A stretch of DNA of 6,583 bases. It comes from Gammaproteobacteria bacterium (GTDB taxonomy: Bacteria > Pseudomonadota > Gammaproteobacteria > Arenicellales > JAOTYS01). The DNA lies in the NCBI GenBank assembly GCA_029861795.1, contig JAOTYS010000260.1, forward strand, positions 1 through 6,583, written 5' to 3'. Of the stretch, positions 1-6,158 are shown piece after piece (the stretch's first letter is position 1; each line of letters opens with the position of its first letter). Both the position numbers and the translations under genes were made by a program. Below the pieces are notes generated by a model that searched no databases, was not told where the DNA came from, and saw nothing but the letters and a program-made list of their open reading frames with translations.

Positions 1-1951
1 TTACTACATCGCGCTTCTCATGAGCCAGCACTTGCAGCCGAGCACGGAATTCACCTTCGGATTCTTCGGGTTTCGAGACTATCTTGAATGTCGGACTGCG
101 CAGCAAGTTGACGGTCTGATTCTCACGCAGCCAGCGCTTGAAAAGTTTTTCCCACTTGCCATAGTTTTTAGCTCTACCTGCGGCGCTGACGATCTCGGCA
201 TAACTGGCATCGTCAACACCCTCGCTTTCAAGATCGTCGGCTCTGAGTTCAAGTATATCGCTATCATCCCAGTCGATTGGGACCGGCCCCTCGCCGATCT
301 CCGTGGTAGTGGCAAGTTCCTTAGTAGTACTAATGTTATAACGTGCATTGCTGTACCCGATCTCCGCAGCGCCAAACAAGAAAGGATGATAAATCAAGGT
401 CTCTCCTTCGTCGGCGCGACGCACAGTTGGAAGGTAGTACTGTGGCACAGCGGGTGGAAGTGAAGGTCGCATACTCTGATGAGGCGTCTGCTTTACCTGG
501 CGTTGTACGGCGGGTGCAGTCGGGACCGCTTCAGCCGCTTGCGCCTTGCGCCCTTCCATCAACTTCTTGATCTGCTCGCGAGTCATTGGTCCGGCTAGAT
601 AGGACATGACCCATCGTGTGCTAAAGACCACAGGCTCGTTCTCGTTGACGTTGTGCAACAGAAATTTCCTTTTACCCAGACCTGCGAGCACCCGTTCCAT
701 CTTTTGACGATCGAAGGTGGCTCCAGCCGCCGCACCTTCTAAACCGTCCATCAGGCGTGCCTTATCGCGCTCGGTTTGCAGACGACCAATGAACCAGGTC
801 CCGGTATTGGATAGACCCTTGTAGTCAAGATCAACCGGGTTTTGGGTGGCGAGCACCAAGCCGACTCCGAATGCACGAGCCTGCTTAAGCAGGGTCAACA
901 GCAACATCTTAGACGGCGGGTTAGCGGTGGGTGGCATATAGCCAAATAGCTCATCGATGTAGATAATCGCCCGCAAACTGCTGGTACCCGGTTGTGCCCG
1001 CATCCAACTCAGCACTTCATTAAGCAACATGGTGACAAAAAACATTCGCTCGGGGTCCGACAGGTGCGCAATCGATAATACCGACACACGCGGTTGCCCT
1101 TTGTCGGTATATAACAATCGGCCAGCCTCGAGCCCCTCGCCCTCCATCCACACGTCAAAACCGGGAGCAGCCAAAAGGTTATTGAGACGCATCGCCAGTG
1201 CGAATCTATCCTTTGGTGGGAAAAATGCATCAAGGTCCATGACCCCTACGCGATCGATTGGTGGCTGCTGAATCGCGGCAATCAGACCCGCCACATCAAG
1301 GTCAGCGGCGGCATCCCAGCTTTGTTGTAGTATGTTCGAGATCAGAATGTGCTCACGACTCGTAATTGGGTCCGCCTCAATATCCAATAGGGCAAGAATA
1401 CTCGTGGCGGTCGCGTTGATGCGCTCGCGGTATAGATCTTTGTCATTACGAACACTTTCGGAAGGGGTAGTAAACGAGCGCAGGACAGAAATCGGCAAAC
1501 CCGCCGAGCTACCGGGCGTATAGATCGCCATGTCGACATTCTGGCGAAGCTTGGCGATTCGATCCTCGGTTTGGCCCCACTGCTGCAACCCCTTTTTCCA
1601 GAGTTGGGCCTGGTCCTTGGCATATTGCTCCACCGTCTTACCATTATTGGCCGCTTCCTGCGCGTTTACCCACGGTAAGAAATCATCTGCAGCAAGCTTA
1701 GGGAAAGTTAGCAATATATTGCCGAGATCTCCTTTGGGATCGACCGCAATCACCGGAATCTTGTCGACAGCCGCCTCCTCTAGCAATCCGATGCCCAACC
1801 CCGTCTTACCGCTCCCTGTCATGCCAATAATCACCGCATGAGTAGTGAGATCCTTGGAGTCATAAAGTATGAGGTCGTCTTTCAGCTTATCCGCTTCAAG
1901 ATCGTAGGCCTTACCGAGATAGAAGGCGCCGAGCTTTTCAAAGTCTTCCAT
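1..1951 (-). CDS. HerA-like P-loop ATPase (helicase HerA / DUF853-type ATP-binding protein), C-terminus cut by window edge
   Basis: The minus-strand frame is open from an ATG at 1951 to the left edge, giving 650 full codons and no stop, so the gene is partial. A Walker A motif, GMTGSGKT, lies at residues 43-50. A Walker B strand ending in Asp-Glu (AIIYIDE) is at about 328-334, followed by ATQNPVDLDYKGL at about 368-380 and an arginine-containing segment at about 390-398. This order matches the HerA/FtsK-like AAA group often labelled 'ATP-binding protein' or DUF853. A Pro/Ala/Gln-rich linker at about 470-503 leads to a C-terminal domain. The start is supported by GGGAGG (1958-1963) six bases upstream. 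Members of this group are hexameric DNA-translocating or pumping ATPases, so cytoplasmic DNA work is inferred. No NurA nuclease, SIR2 or conjugation gene is visible on the side we can see. The family call is secure; the substrate is unknown. Confidence 0.9.
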   Translation of the reverse strand, partial: MEDFEKLGAFYLGKAYDLEADKLKDDLILYDSKDLTTHAVIIGMTGSGKTGLGIGLLEEAAVDKIPVIAVDPKGDLGNILLTFPKLAADDFLPWVNAQEAANNGKTVEQYAKDQAQLWKKGLQQWGQTEDRIAKLRQNVDMAIYTPGSSAGLPISVLRSFTTPSESVRNDKDLYRERINATATSILALLDIEADPITSREHILISNILQQSWDAAADLDVAGLIAAIQQPPIDRVGVMDLDAFFPPKDRFALAMRLNNLLAAPGFDVWMEGEGLEAGRLLYTDKGQPRVSVLSIAHLSDPERMFFVTMLLNEVLSWMRAQPGTSSLRAIIYIDELFGYMPPTANPPSKMLLLTLLKQARAFGVGLVLATQNPVDLDYKGLSNTGTWFIGRLQTERDKARLMDGLEGAAAGATFDRQKMERVLAGLGKRKFLLHNVNENEPVVFSTRWVMSYLAGPMTREQIKKLMEGRKAQAAEAVPTAPAVQRQVKQTPHQSMRPSLPPAVPQYYLPTVRRADEGETLIYHPFLFGAAEIGYSNARYNISTTKELATTTEIGEGPVPIDWDDSDILELRADDLESEGVDDASYAEIVSAAGRAKNYGKWEKLFKRWLRENQTVNLLRSPTFKIVSKPEESEGEFRARLQVLAHEKRDVV

Positions 1952-1982
1952 TTGTTGCCTCCCTTTAACGCACAAGTTTCGT

Positions 1983-2011
1983 ATCTTACTTGACGCGTAT
2001 GCCCGGTTAAA
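1983..2011 (-). promoter_or_regulatory. Candidate sigma-70-type promoter for the HerA-like ATPase
   Basis: On the minus strand TTTAAC (2006-2011) and TAAGAT (1983-1988) are separated by exactly 17 bases. The -10 box matches the consensus at 4 of 6 positions and the -35 at 3 of 6. Transcription would start near 1976, giving a leader of about 25 bases that contains the GGGAGG ribosome site. The position fits well but the boxes are only moderate. Confidence 0.35.
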
Positions 2012-2028
2012 CCTTTGTTGTACGGCTA

Positions 2029-2056
2029 CGACACGTCCAGGGTTGCGCTGGTGTCG
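2029..2056. repeat. Imperfect inverted repeat upstream of the ATPase promoter
   Basis: CGACA (2029-2033) pairs with TGTCG (2052-2056), and inside it CCAG (2037-2040) pairs with CTGG (2048-2051). A three-base bulge and a seven-base loop remain. A second small hairpin, GTCGC-AA-GCGAC (2053-2064), overlaps its right side. Neither is followed by a T-run on either strand, so they do not look like intrinsic terminators. They sit between the end of the 89-aa gene and the candidate promoter of the ATPase, where an operator or a processing site is possible. I see no other feature between 2057 and 2126. Confidence 0.25.
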
Positions 2057-2126
2057 CAAGCGACCACATCAGCTAGTTGGGGAAAGTCTTTGCTTATTGC
2101 AGGAGCGGCGGGCTGCGACAAACCTA

Positions 2127-2396
2127 TCAATCCGCAGTTGGCGTCACATCCTTAGCACCATGCGATTTGGCGTCGCGTTGTTCTTGCTCCTCAGGTCGAT
2201 CGCGATCCTTCTTTTCAGGACATTCTCCCATGACATAACCAGTTTCTCCCTCGGCAGCAATTGCGTCAGCTTGATTTGCGCGCTTATTGTCTTGACAACT
2301 CCGCAGAGCCTGAACTTCCACTGGTGGAGACTCGGCGTGGGCCAGCGAACCAACTACAGTTGCTGCGATCAAAGACGCAATGCTCAAAAGCTTCAT
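2127..2396 (-). CDS. Small exported protein of unknown function (89 aa)
   Basis: I do not recognise a family. From the ATG at 2396 the protein begins MKLLSIAS, followed by a hydrophobic stretch and a signal-peptidase-like site after LAHA (residues 18-21), so export to the periplasm is inferred. The mature part has only two cysteines (C34 and C59), which could form one disulfide. It ends in a highly charged tail rich in Asp, Glu, Lys and Arg (about residues 58-83) that is probably disordered. The frame is also open upstream to an ATG at 2486, but that start lies inside the neighbouring gene and would bury the signal peptide, so 2396 is preferred. A GGAAA ribosome site is weak and sits about ten bases upstream. 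The gene follows the 97-aa exported protein after 65 bases on the same strand, so co-transcription is likely. Confidence 0.65.
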   Translation of the reverse strand: MKLLSIASLIAATVVGSLAHAESPPVEVQALRSCQDNKRANQADAIAAEGETGYVMGECPEKKDRDRPEEQEQRDAKSHGAKDVTPTAD

Positions 2397-2461
2397 GTCA
2401 ACCAATTTCCTTTCGCCATTACCAATCCCAAGATGCTTCTTGTGGCTTCCCCCGTTCACAG

Positions 2462-2755
2462 CTATTCCTTTGCACCACACGCACAAGAATAGTCATTAAA
2501 CCGTCGCAGCTCGCCGCTTGCCTTAACCAGGCAATAATCCCACTGCTCTTGTGTATTACCCTTTTGCCGGCGCCCATCCTCTTCGATATAACACAGCTGA
2601 GCTAACTCTTCTCTGCCCTTGACAGGCTTGCCCTTTCCATCGGCCTGGCACGTAGCCTCACAGCTATGATTTTGTTGCGCAACCGGATAGTCCTTTGCAC
2701 TATACACGGGCAAGGTGATAGCAACCATACCGACAAACAGGATCGCTAAACGCAT
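2462..2755 (-). CDS. Small exported cysteine-rich protein of unknown function (97 aa)
   Basis: I do not recognise the family. The N-terminus MRLAILFVGMVAITLPVYSA is a typical signal peptide with probable cleavage after residue 20. The mature part, about 77 residues, holds six cysteines (C32, C36, C55, C75, C91, C93), enough for three disulfides. They include a CxxxC pair near the start and a CxC pair at the C-terminal end. It is rich in Lys, Glu and Gln and has no second membrane segment, so a soluble periplasmic or secreted protein is inferred. The CxC and CxxxC spacing could also bind metal. A good ribosome site, AGGTG (2763-2767), lies seven bases before the ATG. The gene starts 42 bases after the photolyase stop on the same strand, so it is probably transcribed with it. 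Confidence 0.72.
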   Translation of the reverse strand: MRLAILFVGMVAITLPVYSAKDYPVAQQNHSCEATCQADGKGKPVKGREELAQLCYIEEDGRRQKGNTQEQWDYCLVKASGELRRFNDYSCACGAKE

Positions 2756-2797
2756 AGGTATTCACCTAGAAACAATTGTTCGCCATGATAAGGGCAC

Positions 2798-4273
2798 TCA
2801 AGTCATGAAAGGGGGTTCATATTCAGCGCCTTGCTGGTTCTTAAAGTGTCGGTAAGTGTCCAGCGCACGCTGTCGAGTCTTCTTCAGATCTAGTATCGGA
2901 AACGGGTAATCCTGACCTAAGGACAGATTTGCATCGTTGAGAATACTTTGCGAAGCCCTCCACGGCTCGTGAATGTATGCGGCTGGTAATCGTTTTAGCT
3001 CCGGCACCCAGCAACGAATGTAATCCCCGTCAGCTTCGAAGCGTTCGCCCTGTCGAACCGGGTTGAACACACGAAAATACGGCGCAGCATCGGCACCGCA
3101 ACCAGCGGTCCACTGCCATCCTAGTGTGTTGTTCGCCAAATCCGCGTCGACCAGTGTATCCCAAAACCAACGTGCTCCCTCCAACCAATGAATCATGGCA
3201 TTCTTTGTCAAGAATGACGCGGCAATCATGCGCACACGGTTATGCATCCAACCGGTGTCCCATAGCTCACGCATACCGGCATCAACGAGAGGGATACCCG
3301 TTCGGCCCTTAGTCCACGCACGTATTGTCTCAGCATCTGTCTCGACCCAGGGAAAGGACCGGAACTTGTCGTTGTACGGCTTGGTTGTCGTATGGGGAAA
3401 GTGAAAAAGTAACGAGTGCGCGAAATCTCTCCAGATCAGTTGCCGTAGATACGAAGAAACCTTGGTCTCCGCTTGCTGCTCAATCCCAAACGCTTGTACA
3501 GTCTGCCAAATTTGACGTGGTGAAATTTCACCGAAATGCAAATGTGGAGACAAACGAGAAACACCGTCTACCGCAGGAAAATCTCGGTTCCGTTCGTAAG
3601 TCGCAACACTTACATCTACAAACTGACCAAGCCGTGTGCGAGCAGATCCCTCACCTGGACTCCATGCCGATTCGATACCACTCGCCCAATCGAACTTGGG
3701 CATCAATTTGAGGTCGTCGGCCGTCACACCACGCGGCCAACGTTTCGGAGACTTGAGGCAACTAGGGGTCCCAACTGGAATCTCAGGATCGAAGGATTTC
3801 ACACAAGCTTTATAGAAGGGTGTGAACACCCGGAAAGTTGAGCGGTCGGGCCGCAATATTTCCCATGGCTCATAGAGTACACACGCCTTAAAGCTCTCCG
3901 CATCAATGCCATGCGCGTGGAGCTCCTCTTTTATCTTAGCGTCGCGCGCAACATTGGCCGGATCATAGAGGCGATTCCAGTACACAACCTTCGCGTCACT
4001 TTCTTGAACAAGATTCATCAGTTGCGCTAGCGATGGACCTTGACGAATGACGAGCCGAGATCCCTGCGTGCGAAGTGAGGCGTCTAGCGAGACAAGACTC
4101 TTGTGCAACCACCACTTGCTCGCGGCACCAATCTGCCATGGCGCTTCTTCTTCCGGCGCGTGGATGTAAACTGGTACGACGCTGTCAGCGTTTCTAACCG
4201 CAGCATTGAGCGCTGGGTTGTCACTCAAGCGCAGGTCACGTCGGAACCAAACGATCGCTTTGTCTTTTTTCAT
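2798..4273 (-). CDS. phrB: Class I deoxyribodipyrimidine photolyase (CPD photolyase)
   Basis: This flavoenzyme uses blue/near-UV light to split cyclobutane pyrimidine dimers in DNA. From the ATG at 4273 it has 491 aa, close to the 472 of E. coli PhrB. The N-terminal antenna domain opens with AIVWFRRDLRLSDNPAL (6-22). The FAD-binding domain shows SRLSPHLHFGEISPRQIW (239-256), GRTGIPLVDAGMRELWDTGW (323-342) and NNTLGWQWTAGCGADAAPYF (381-400). Trp310, Trp363 and Trp386 keep the 53 and 23 residue spacings of the E. coli electron-transfer triad (W306, W359, W382). Asn382 aligns with the FAD-contacting Asn378. No key residue is missing, so the enzyme should be active. The frame stays open upstream to a TTG at 4468, but homology begins at MKKDKAIVWF, so 4273 is chosen despite a weak ribosome site (GTGGA). 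It lies downstream of the glutathione peroxidase on the same strand. Confidence 0.96.
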   Translation of the reverse strand: MKKDKAIVWFRRDLRLSDNPALNAAVRNADSVVPVYIHAPEEEAPWQIGAASKWWLHKSLVSLDASLRTQGSRLVIRQGPSLAQLMNLVQESDAKVVYWNRLYDPANVARDAKIKEELHAHGIDAESFKACVLYEPWEILRPDRSTFRVFTPFYKACVKSFDPEIPVGTPSCLKSPKRWPRGVTADDLKLMPKFDWASGIESAWSPGEGSARTRLGQFVDVSVATYERNRDFPAVDGVSRLSPHLHFGEISPRQIWQTVQAFGIEQQAETKVSSYLRQLIWRDFAHSLLFHFPHTTTKPYNDKFRSFPWVETDAETIRAWTKGRTGIPLVDAGMRELWDTGWMHNRVRMIAASFLTKNAMIHWLEGARWFWDTLVDADLANNTLGWQWTAGCGADAAPYFRVFNPVRQGERFEADGDYIRCWVPELKRLPAAYIHEPWRASQSILNDANLSLGQDYPFPILDLKKTRQRALDTYRHFKNQQGAEYEPPFMT

Positions 4274-4489
4274 GAATTCCACATCAATGGCGAGATCCAA
4301 AGTCCATTGGAATACTGGACGTTCATTTGCCCAACTGCAGCGCGTAAGGTAACGCGCGATTGGAGCTCCCCTCTTGATGCGTAACAGAGCCGCTCGGCGG
4401 CCGCCCGCATACGCAGGGTACTTCATACCGCGAAACGCGGGATTCCACTGCGTCACCAGGTCCGGCAACTCATCGACTCGCCCCCAACA
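4274..4489. other. Intergenic region between glutathione peroxidase and photolyase
   Basis: These 216 bases stay open in the photolyase frame up to a TTG at 4468, but the added 65 residues are basic, low in family signal and lack a good ribosome site. I treat them as non-coding leader. Two GC-rich inverted repeats are present: CCGCG-AAA-CGCGG (4428-4440) and the 10-base palindrome GGCGGCCGCC (4396-4405). Neither has a T-run. The first lies about 50 bases past the peroxidase stop and might be a weak terminator or a pause hairpin. No convincing -35/-10 pair for the photolyase was found. Confidence 0.4.
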
Positions 4490-5038
4490 TTACAGCAACG
4501 ATTCGATGGTGTTGACGAGATCGGTGTCCAGCGGACGAGTTTGACTGGGGAAACTACCTACAAGCCCTCCGTTTCGATTAAACAGATACTTATGAAAATT
4601 CCAACGCGGATAGTCACCTGAGAGCTCCGCGAGTCCCTCATACAAAGGATCTGCATTTTCTTTAGCGACCTTGGTCTTTTCAAACATCGGAAACTCGACG
4701 CTGTAAGTGAGACGACAAAACTGCTGGATCTGCTCTTCGCTTCCTGGTTCTTGCCCGCCGAAGTCATTGGATGGAAATCCGAGTACCACGAACCCACGAT
4801 CGCGATAGCGACGGTATAACACTTCTAAGCCATCGTACTGCGGGGTAAATCCACACTTGCTCGCTGTATTGACGACCAGAATCACATTACCTGCGTATTC
4901 GTCACAAAGGTTAACCGAAGTTTCCGAGTTCAAATACCGCTTTTCGATATCCAAGGCGGGTGAGCAGTCAGACGTTTCTACCCCGTATGCCAAGGAGCCA
5001 ACCATCAACCAACATACTGCTAGAGTGATTATGCGCAC
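4490..5038 (-). CDS. Exported glutathione peroxidase (Cys type, probably thioredoxin-dependent)
   Basis: This peroxidase reduces hydrogen peroxide and organic or lipid hydroperoxides. The conserved tetrad is visible: Cys62 in NTASKCGFTP, Gln96 in NDFGGQEPG, and Trp146-Asn147 in PRWNFHKYLF. The active residue is cysteine, not selenocysteine. Cys108 lies 46 residues after Cys62, the spacing of the resolving cysteine in thioredoxin-using members such as Drosophila GTPx-1, so thioredoxin-like recycling is inferred. The usual FPCNQFGGQ reads FPSNDFGGQ here. A GTG at 5038 is chosen as start, giving 182 aa: GGAG lies 11 bases upstream and the protein then opens with a signal peptide (residues 1-19, LAYG end). 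The frame continues to an ATG at 5113, but that adds 25 residues before the signal peptide and runs through the ribosome site. Export suggests periplasmic peroxide defence. Confidence 0.93.
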   Translation of the reverse strand: MRIITLAVCWLMVGSLAYGVETSDCSPALDIEKRYLNSETSVNLCDEYAGNVILVVNTASKCGFTPQYDGLEVLYRRYRDRGFVVLGFPSNDFGGQEPGSEEQIQQFCRLTYSVEFPMFEKTKVAKENADPLYEGLAELSGDYPRWNFHKYLFNRNGGLVGSFPSQTRPLDTDLVNTIESLL

Positions 5039-5069
5039 AGCGTTGTCGTCTCCTCTATAAGGTTGTAAA

Positions 5070-5084
5070 GGTTTTTCGAAAACC
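5070..5084. promoter_or_regulatory. Inverted repeat just upstream of the glutathione peroxidase start
   Basis: GGTTTT (5070-5075) and AAAACC (5079-5084) flank a three-base centre, 32 bases upstream of the GTG start and about 15 bases from the ribosome site. It could be an operator half-site pair or a small leader hairpin. No known regulator motif is matched. Confidence 0.22.
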
Positions 5085-5171
5085 GCAGAGAACACTTTTA
5101 AATATCGATTCAAACATCGTCGACGCTTTACGCTATTGATGCTACAGCTCGTATTGTGAAGAGATCGTGAA

Positions 5172-5189
5172 AGTCGGCTTTGCCGAACT
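5172..5189. repeat. Hairpin AGTCGGC-TTT-GCCGA(A)CT in the divergent region
   Basis: Seven base pairs form around a TTT loop, with one bulged A at 5187 or 5186. Read on the minus strand the stem is followed by TTTC only, too short for a strong terminator. It lies about 135 bases upstream of the peroxidase start and about 180 bases before the first small membrane gene. Confidence 0.25.
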
Positions 5190-5365
5190 GCTGCCGGGCC
5201 TGTGGATCACAGCTTTATCATACACGGGTCTTCTCGAATGTTGGAGTCAGACAAATAGCCGCTCTGGTACATCTGCGTCTCGTATAAGGTCGACATAGCA
5301 CCGAACCAGAAAATCAGTCATCTTCACACAATCTTCTCACGAAAGTTACTCGGCCTTCATGGGCG

Positions 5366-5605
5366 ATGGTGCAACATCCGCGTATGGACGCAGAGGAATT
5401 TCATACTAAAGGGTCTAAGTGGCGACGCCTCTTGGGATCTTTTGCGGCGGTTGCCGCGGCATTTCTTATGGTTTGGCTCTTGCTTGGCATCGCCGACATC
5501 TTGCCGCTACCTTCCGGCAATTTAGGTTCTTCGGGCGTTCGATTACTTGGAGAGGCCGCAGCAGCTGCGCTGTTACTCGCCGCGTTCGGTTTTTGGGAAG
5601 GTTAA
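5366..5605 (+). CDS. Small membrane protein of unknown function (79 aa), first of three
   Basis: I do not recognise the family. The N-terminal part is polar and basic just before the membrane (KWRR, residues 18-21). Two hydrophobic segments follow, at about 24-43 and 60-77. The second is very alanine- and leucine-rich (EAAAAALLLAAF). The loop between them carries LPLPSGN (46-52). By the positive-inside rule the N-terminus is probably cytoplasmic. The start is uncertain: ATG 5366 and ATG 5384 are both in frame and neither has a clear ribosome site, so the protein could be 73 aa. It is the first of three tiny plus-strand membrane genes, 36 bases before the next. The hydrophobic pattern and position in a tight group support a real gene, but I cannot name a function. 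Confidence 0.55.
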   Translation: MVQHPRMDAEEFHTKGSKWRRLLGSFAAVAAAFLMVWLLLGIADILPLPSGNLGSSGVRLLGEAAAAALLLAAFGFWEG

Positions 5606-5641
5606 CCCAATAATCTCACCCACATTTTCGGGAGATGAACT

Positions 5642-5845
5642 GTGTTGAAGATATCTGATGTTTTCATTCTGTTGGCCGTAATGGTCTCGTTCTTTGTATC
5701 AGGATACCTATGGTTCACCGGTAACCGAGACGAGGGAATATTCACTGCCGTCTGGGTGCCTTCAATTCTCGGCTTCGGGTTGTATTTCAAGTTATCTGCG
5801 CTGAACGCCGTCACCGCAAAGAATATCGCAAGGAGGTCAGACTAA
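5642..5845 (+). CDS. Small two-segment membrane protein of unknown function (67 aa), GTG start
   Basis: I do not recognise a named family. The start is GTG at 5642, with GGGAG seven bases upstream. Hydrophobic segments at about residues 7-25 and 33-50 are joined by a short polar turn, FTGNRDEG (25-32). The aromatic and proline residues around VWVPSILGFGLYF (37-49) are typical of a helical hairpin. The C-terminal tail is basic (KNIARRSD), which suggests a cytoplasmic C-terminus and hence both ends inside. The last codons contain AGGAGG (5831-5836), which serves as the ribosome site of the next gene, and the stop overlaps that gene's ATG by one base (TAATG). The two are therefore almost certainly translated together and may form one complex. 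Confidence 0.72.
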   Translation: MLKISDVFILLAVMVSFFVSGYLWFTGNRDEGIFTAVWVPSILGFGLYFKLSALNAVTAKNIARRSD

Positions 5846-6021
5846 TGAGTAACACCTTGTTATTCGCCTGTGGTCTATTCGTGTTCACGATGCTCCTTAT
5901 AGGGGTAGTACTAACGGTATACGAGTTCCGTACCCACATTGTCATCGATAAACATGCCAACGATACTGAAAACCATGCAAAAACAGCTGGGTTGACCCGC
6001 GTTTTGGAGCTAGACCGGTAG
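5845..6021 (+). CDS. Very small single-segment membrane protein (58 aa)
   Basis: This gene is short enough to be missed by many gene callers. The ATG at 5845 overlaps the previous stop by one base, and a perfect AGGAGG lies eight bases upstream (5831-5836), so the start is well fixed. Residues 4-25 form one hydrophobic helix (LLFACGLFVFTMLLIGVVLT). A polar, mostly hydrophilic C-terminal part follows (YEFRTHIVIDKHANDTENH and onward), with mixed charge and three histidines (31, 37 and 44). I do not recognise the family. The coupling to the 67-aa gene suggests the two products act together, perhaps as small subunits or regulators of a membrane complex; this is inference. The stop TAG (6019-6021) runs directly into a small hairpin. 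Confidence 0.75.
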   Translation: MSNTLLFACGLFVFTMLLIGVVLTVYEFRTHIVIDKHANDTENHAKTAGLTRVLELDR

Positions 6022-6039
6022 TGCTAGGGGACGTAGCAC
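6021..6039 (+). terminator. Candidate weak terminator hairpin after the small membrane genes
   Basis: GTGCTA (6021-6026) and TAGCAC (6034-6039) form a perfect six-base stem around a seven-base loop, starting at the last base of the stop codon. The sequence after it (AATTCCTCT) is not a T-run, so efficiency as an intrinsic terminator is doubtful. It could instead protect the 3' end of the mRNA. Confidence 0.3.
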
Positions 6040-6096
6040 AATTCCTCTGCTTCAGGAGAGCAGCAAAGCCTCACCCGATCTGCAAGATGGCCGGCT

Positions 6097-6114
6097 CAAA
6101 AACGCTGGTTTTTG
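6097..6114. repeat. Perfect AT-rich inverted repeat CAAAAAC-GCTG-GTTTTTG
   Basis: Seven bases (6097-6103) pair exactly with 6108-6114 around a GCTG loop. The stem is A/T-rich and so weak as RNA, but the T-tract on one strand and A-tract on the other resemble part of an intrinsic terminator or a bend. It lies about 45 bases upstream of the candidate promoter for the DUF523 gene. Confidence 0.3.
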
Positions 6115-6158
6115 TTGACTGAATATCGATCGCTTGCTTCGCAGCACCGCGCCCCTGC

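Larger units (their letters stand above)
5039..5365. other. Non-coding divergent region between the peroxidase and the small membrane protein group
   Basis: About 330 bases separate two oppositely transcribed groups, so it should carry promoters for both. I found no good -35/-10 pair. TATCAT (5216-5221) and TATAAG (5283-5288) resemble plus-strand -10 boxes but have no partner -35. Small inverted repeats occur at 5070-5084, 5172-5189 and 5200-5212 (CTGTG-GAT-CACAG). A 43-codon plus-strand frame from GTG 5167 to a stop at 5296-5298 has a hydrophobic middle, and a 29-codon minus-strand frame lies opposite. Both lack ribosome sites at proper spacing, so I do not call them genes. Confidence 0.4.

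Noticed and set aside
321..333. TTAGTA-G-TACTAA palindrome
   Set aside because: It falls inside the ATPase coding sequence and is explained by its codons, with no sign of a regulatory role.
20..570. Plus- and minus-strand frames of 75-147 codons within the left-hand 600 bases
   Set aside because: They are in other frames of the continuous ATPase gene, whose motifs and 650-codon open frame are unambiguous.
2397..2486. Longer start for the 89-aa exported protein at ATG 2486
   Set aside because: It would begin inside the neighbouring gene and push the signal peptide to residue 31; the ATG at 2396 gives a proper signal peptide.
2043..2492. Plus-strand open frame of 149 codons
   Set aside because: It lies opposite the two small exported protein genes. 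Those have signal peptides and ribosome sites, and this frame has neither.
3124..3841. Several plus-strand frames of 62-128 codons
   Set aside because: They are antisense shadows of the photolyase catalytic domain and carry no independent coding signal.
4396..4405. GGCGGCCGCC palindrome
   Set aside because: It is a short GC-rich self-complementary run, expected by chance here, and no further copies are in the window.
4852..4854. Possible selenocysteine in the glutathione peroxidase
   Set aside because: The active-site codon reads as cysteine in frame and there is no in-frame TGA, so this is the Cys form.
5039..5113. Upstream ATG start for the glutathione peroxidase
   Set aside because: The added 25 residues run through the ribosome site and displace the signal peptide, so the GTG at 5038 fits better.
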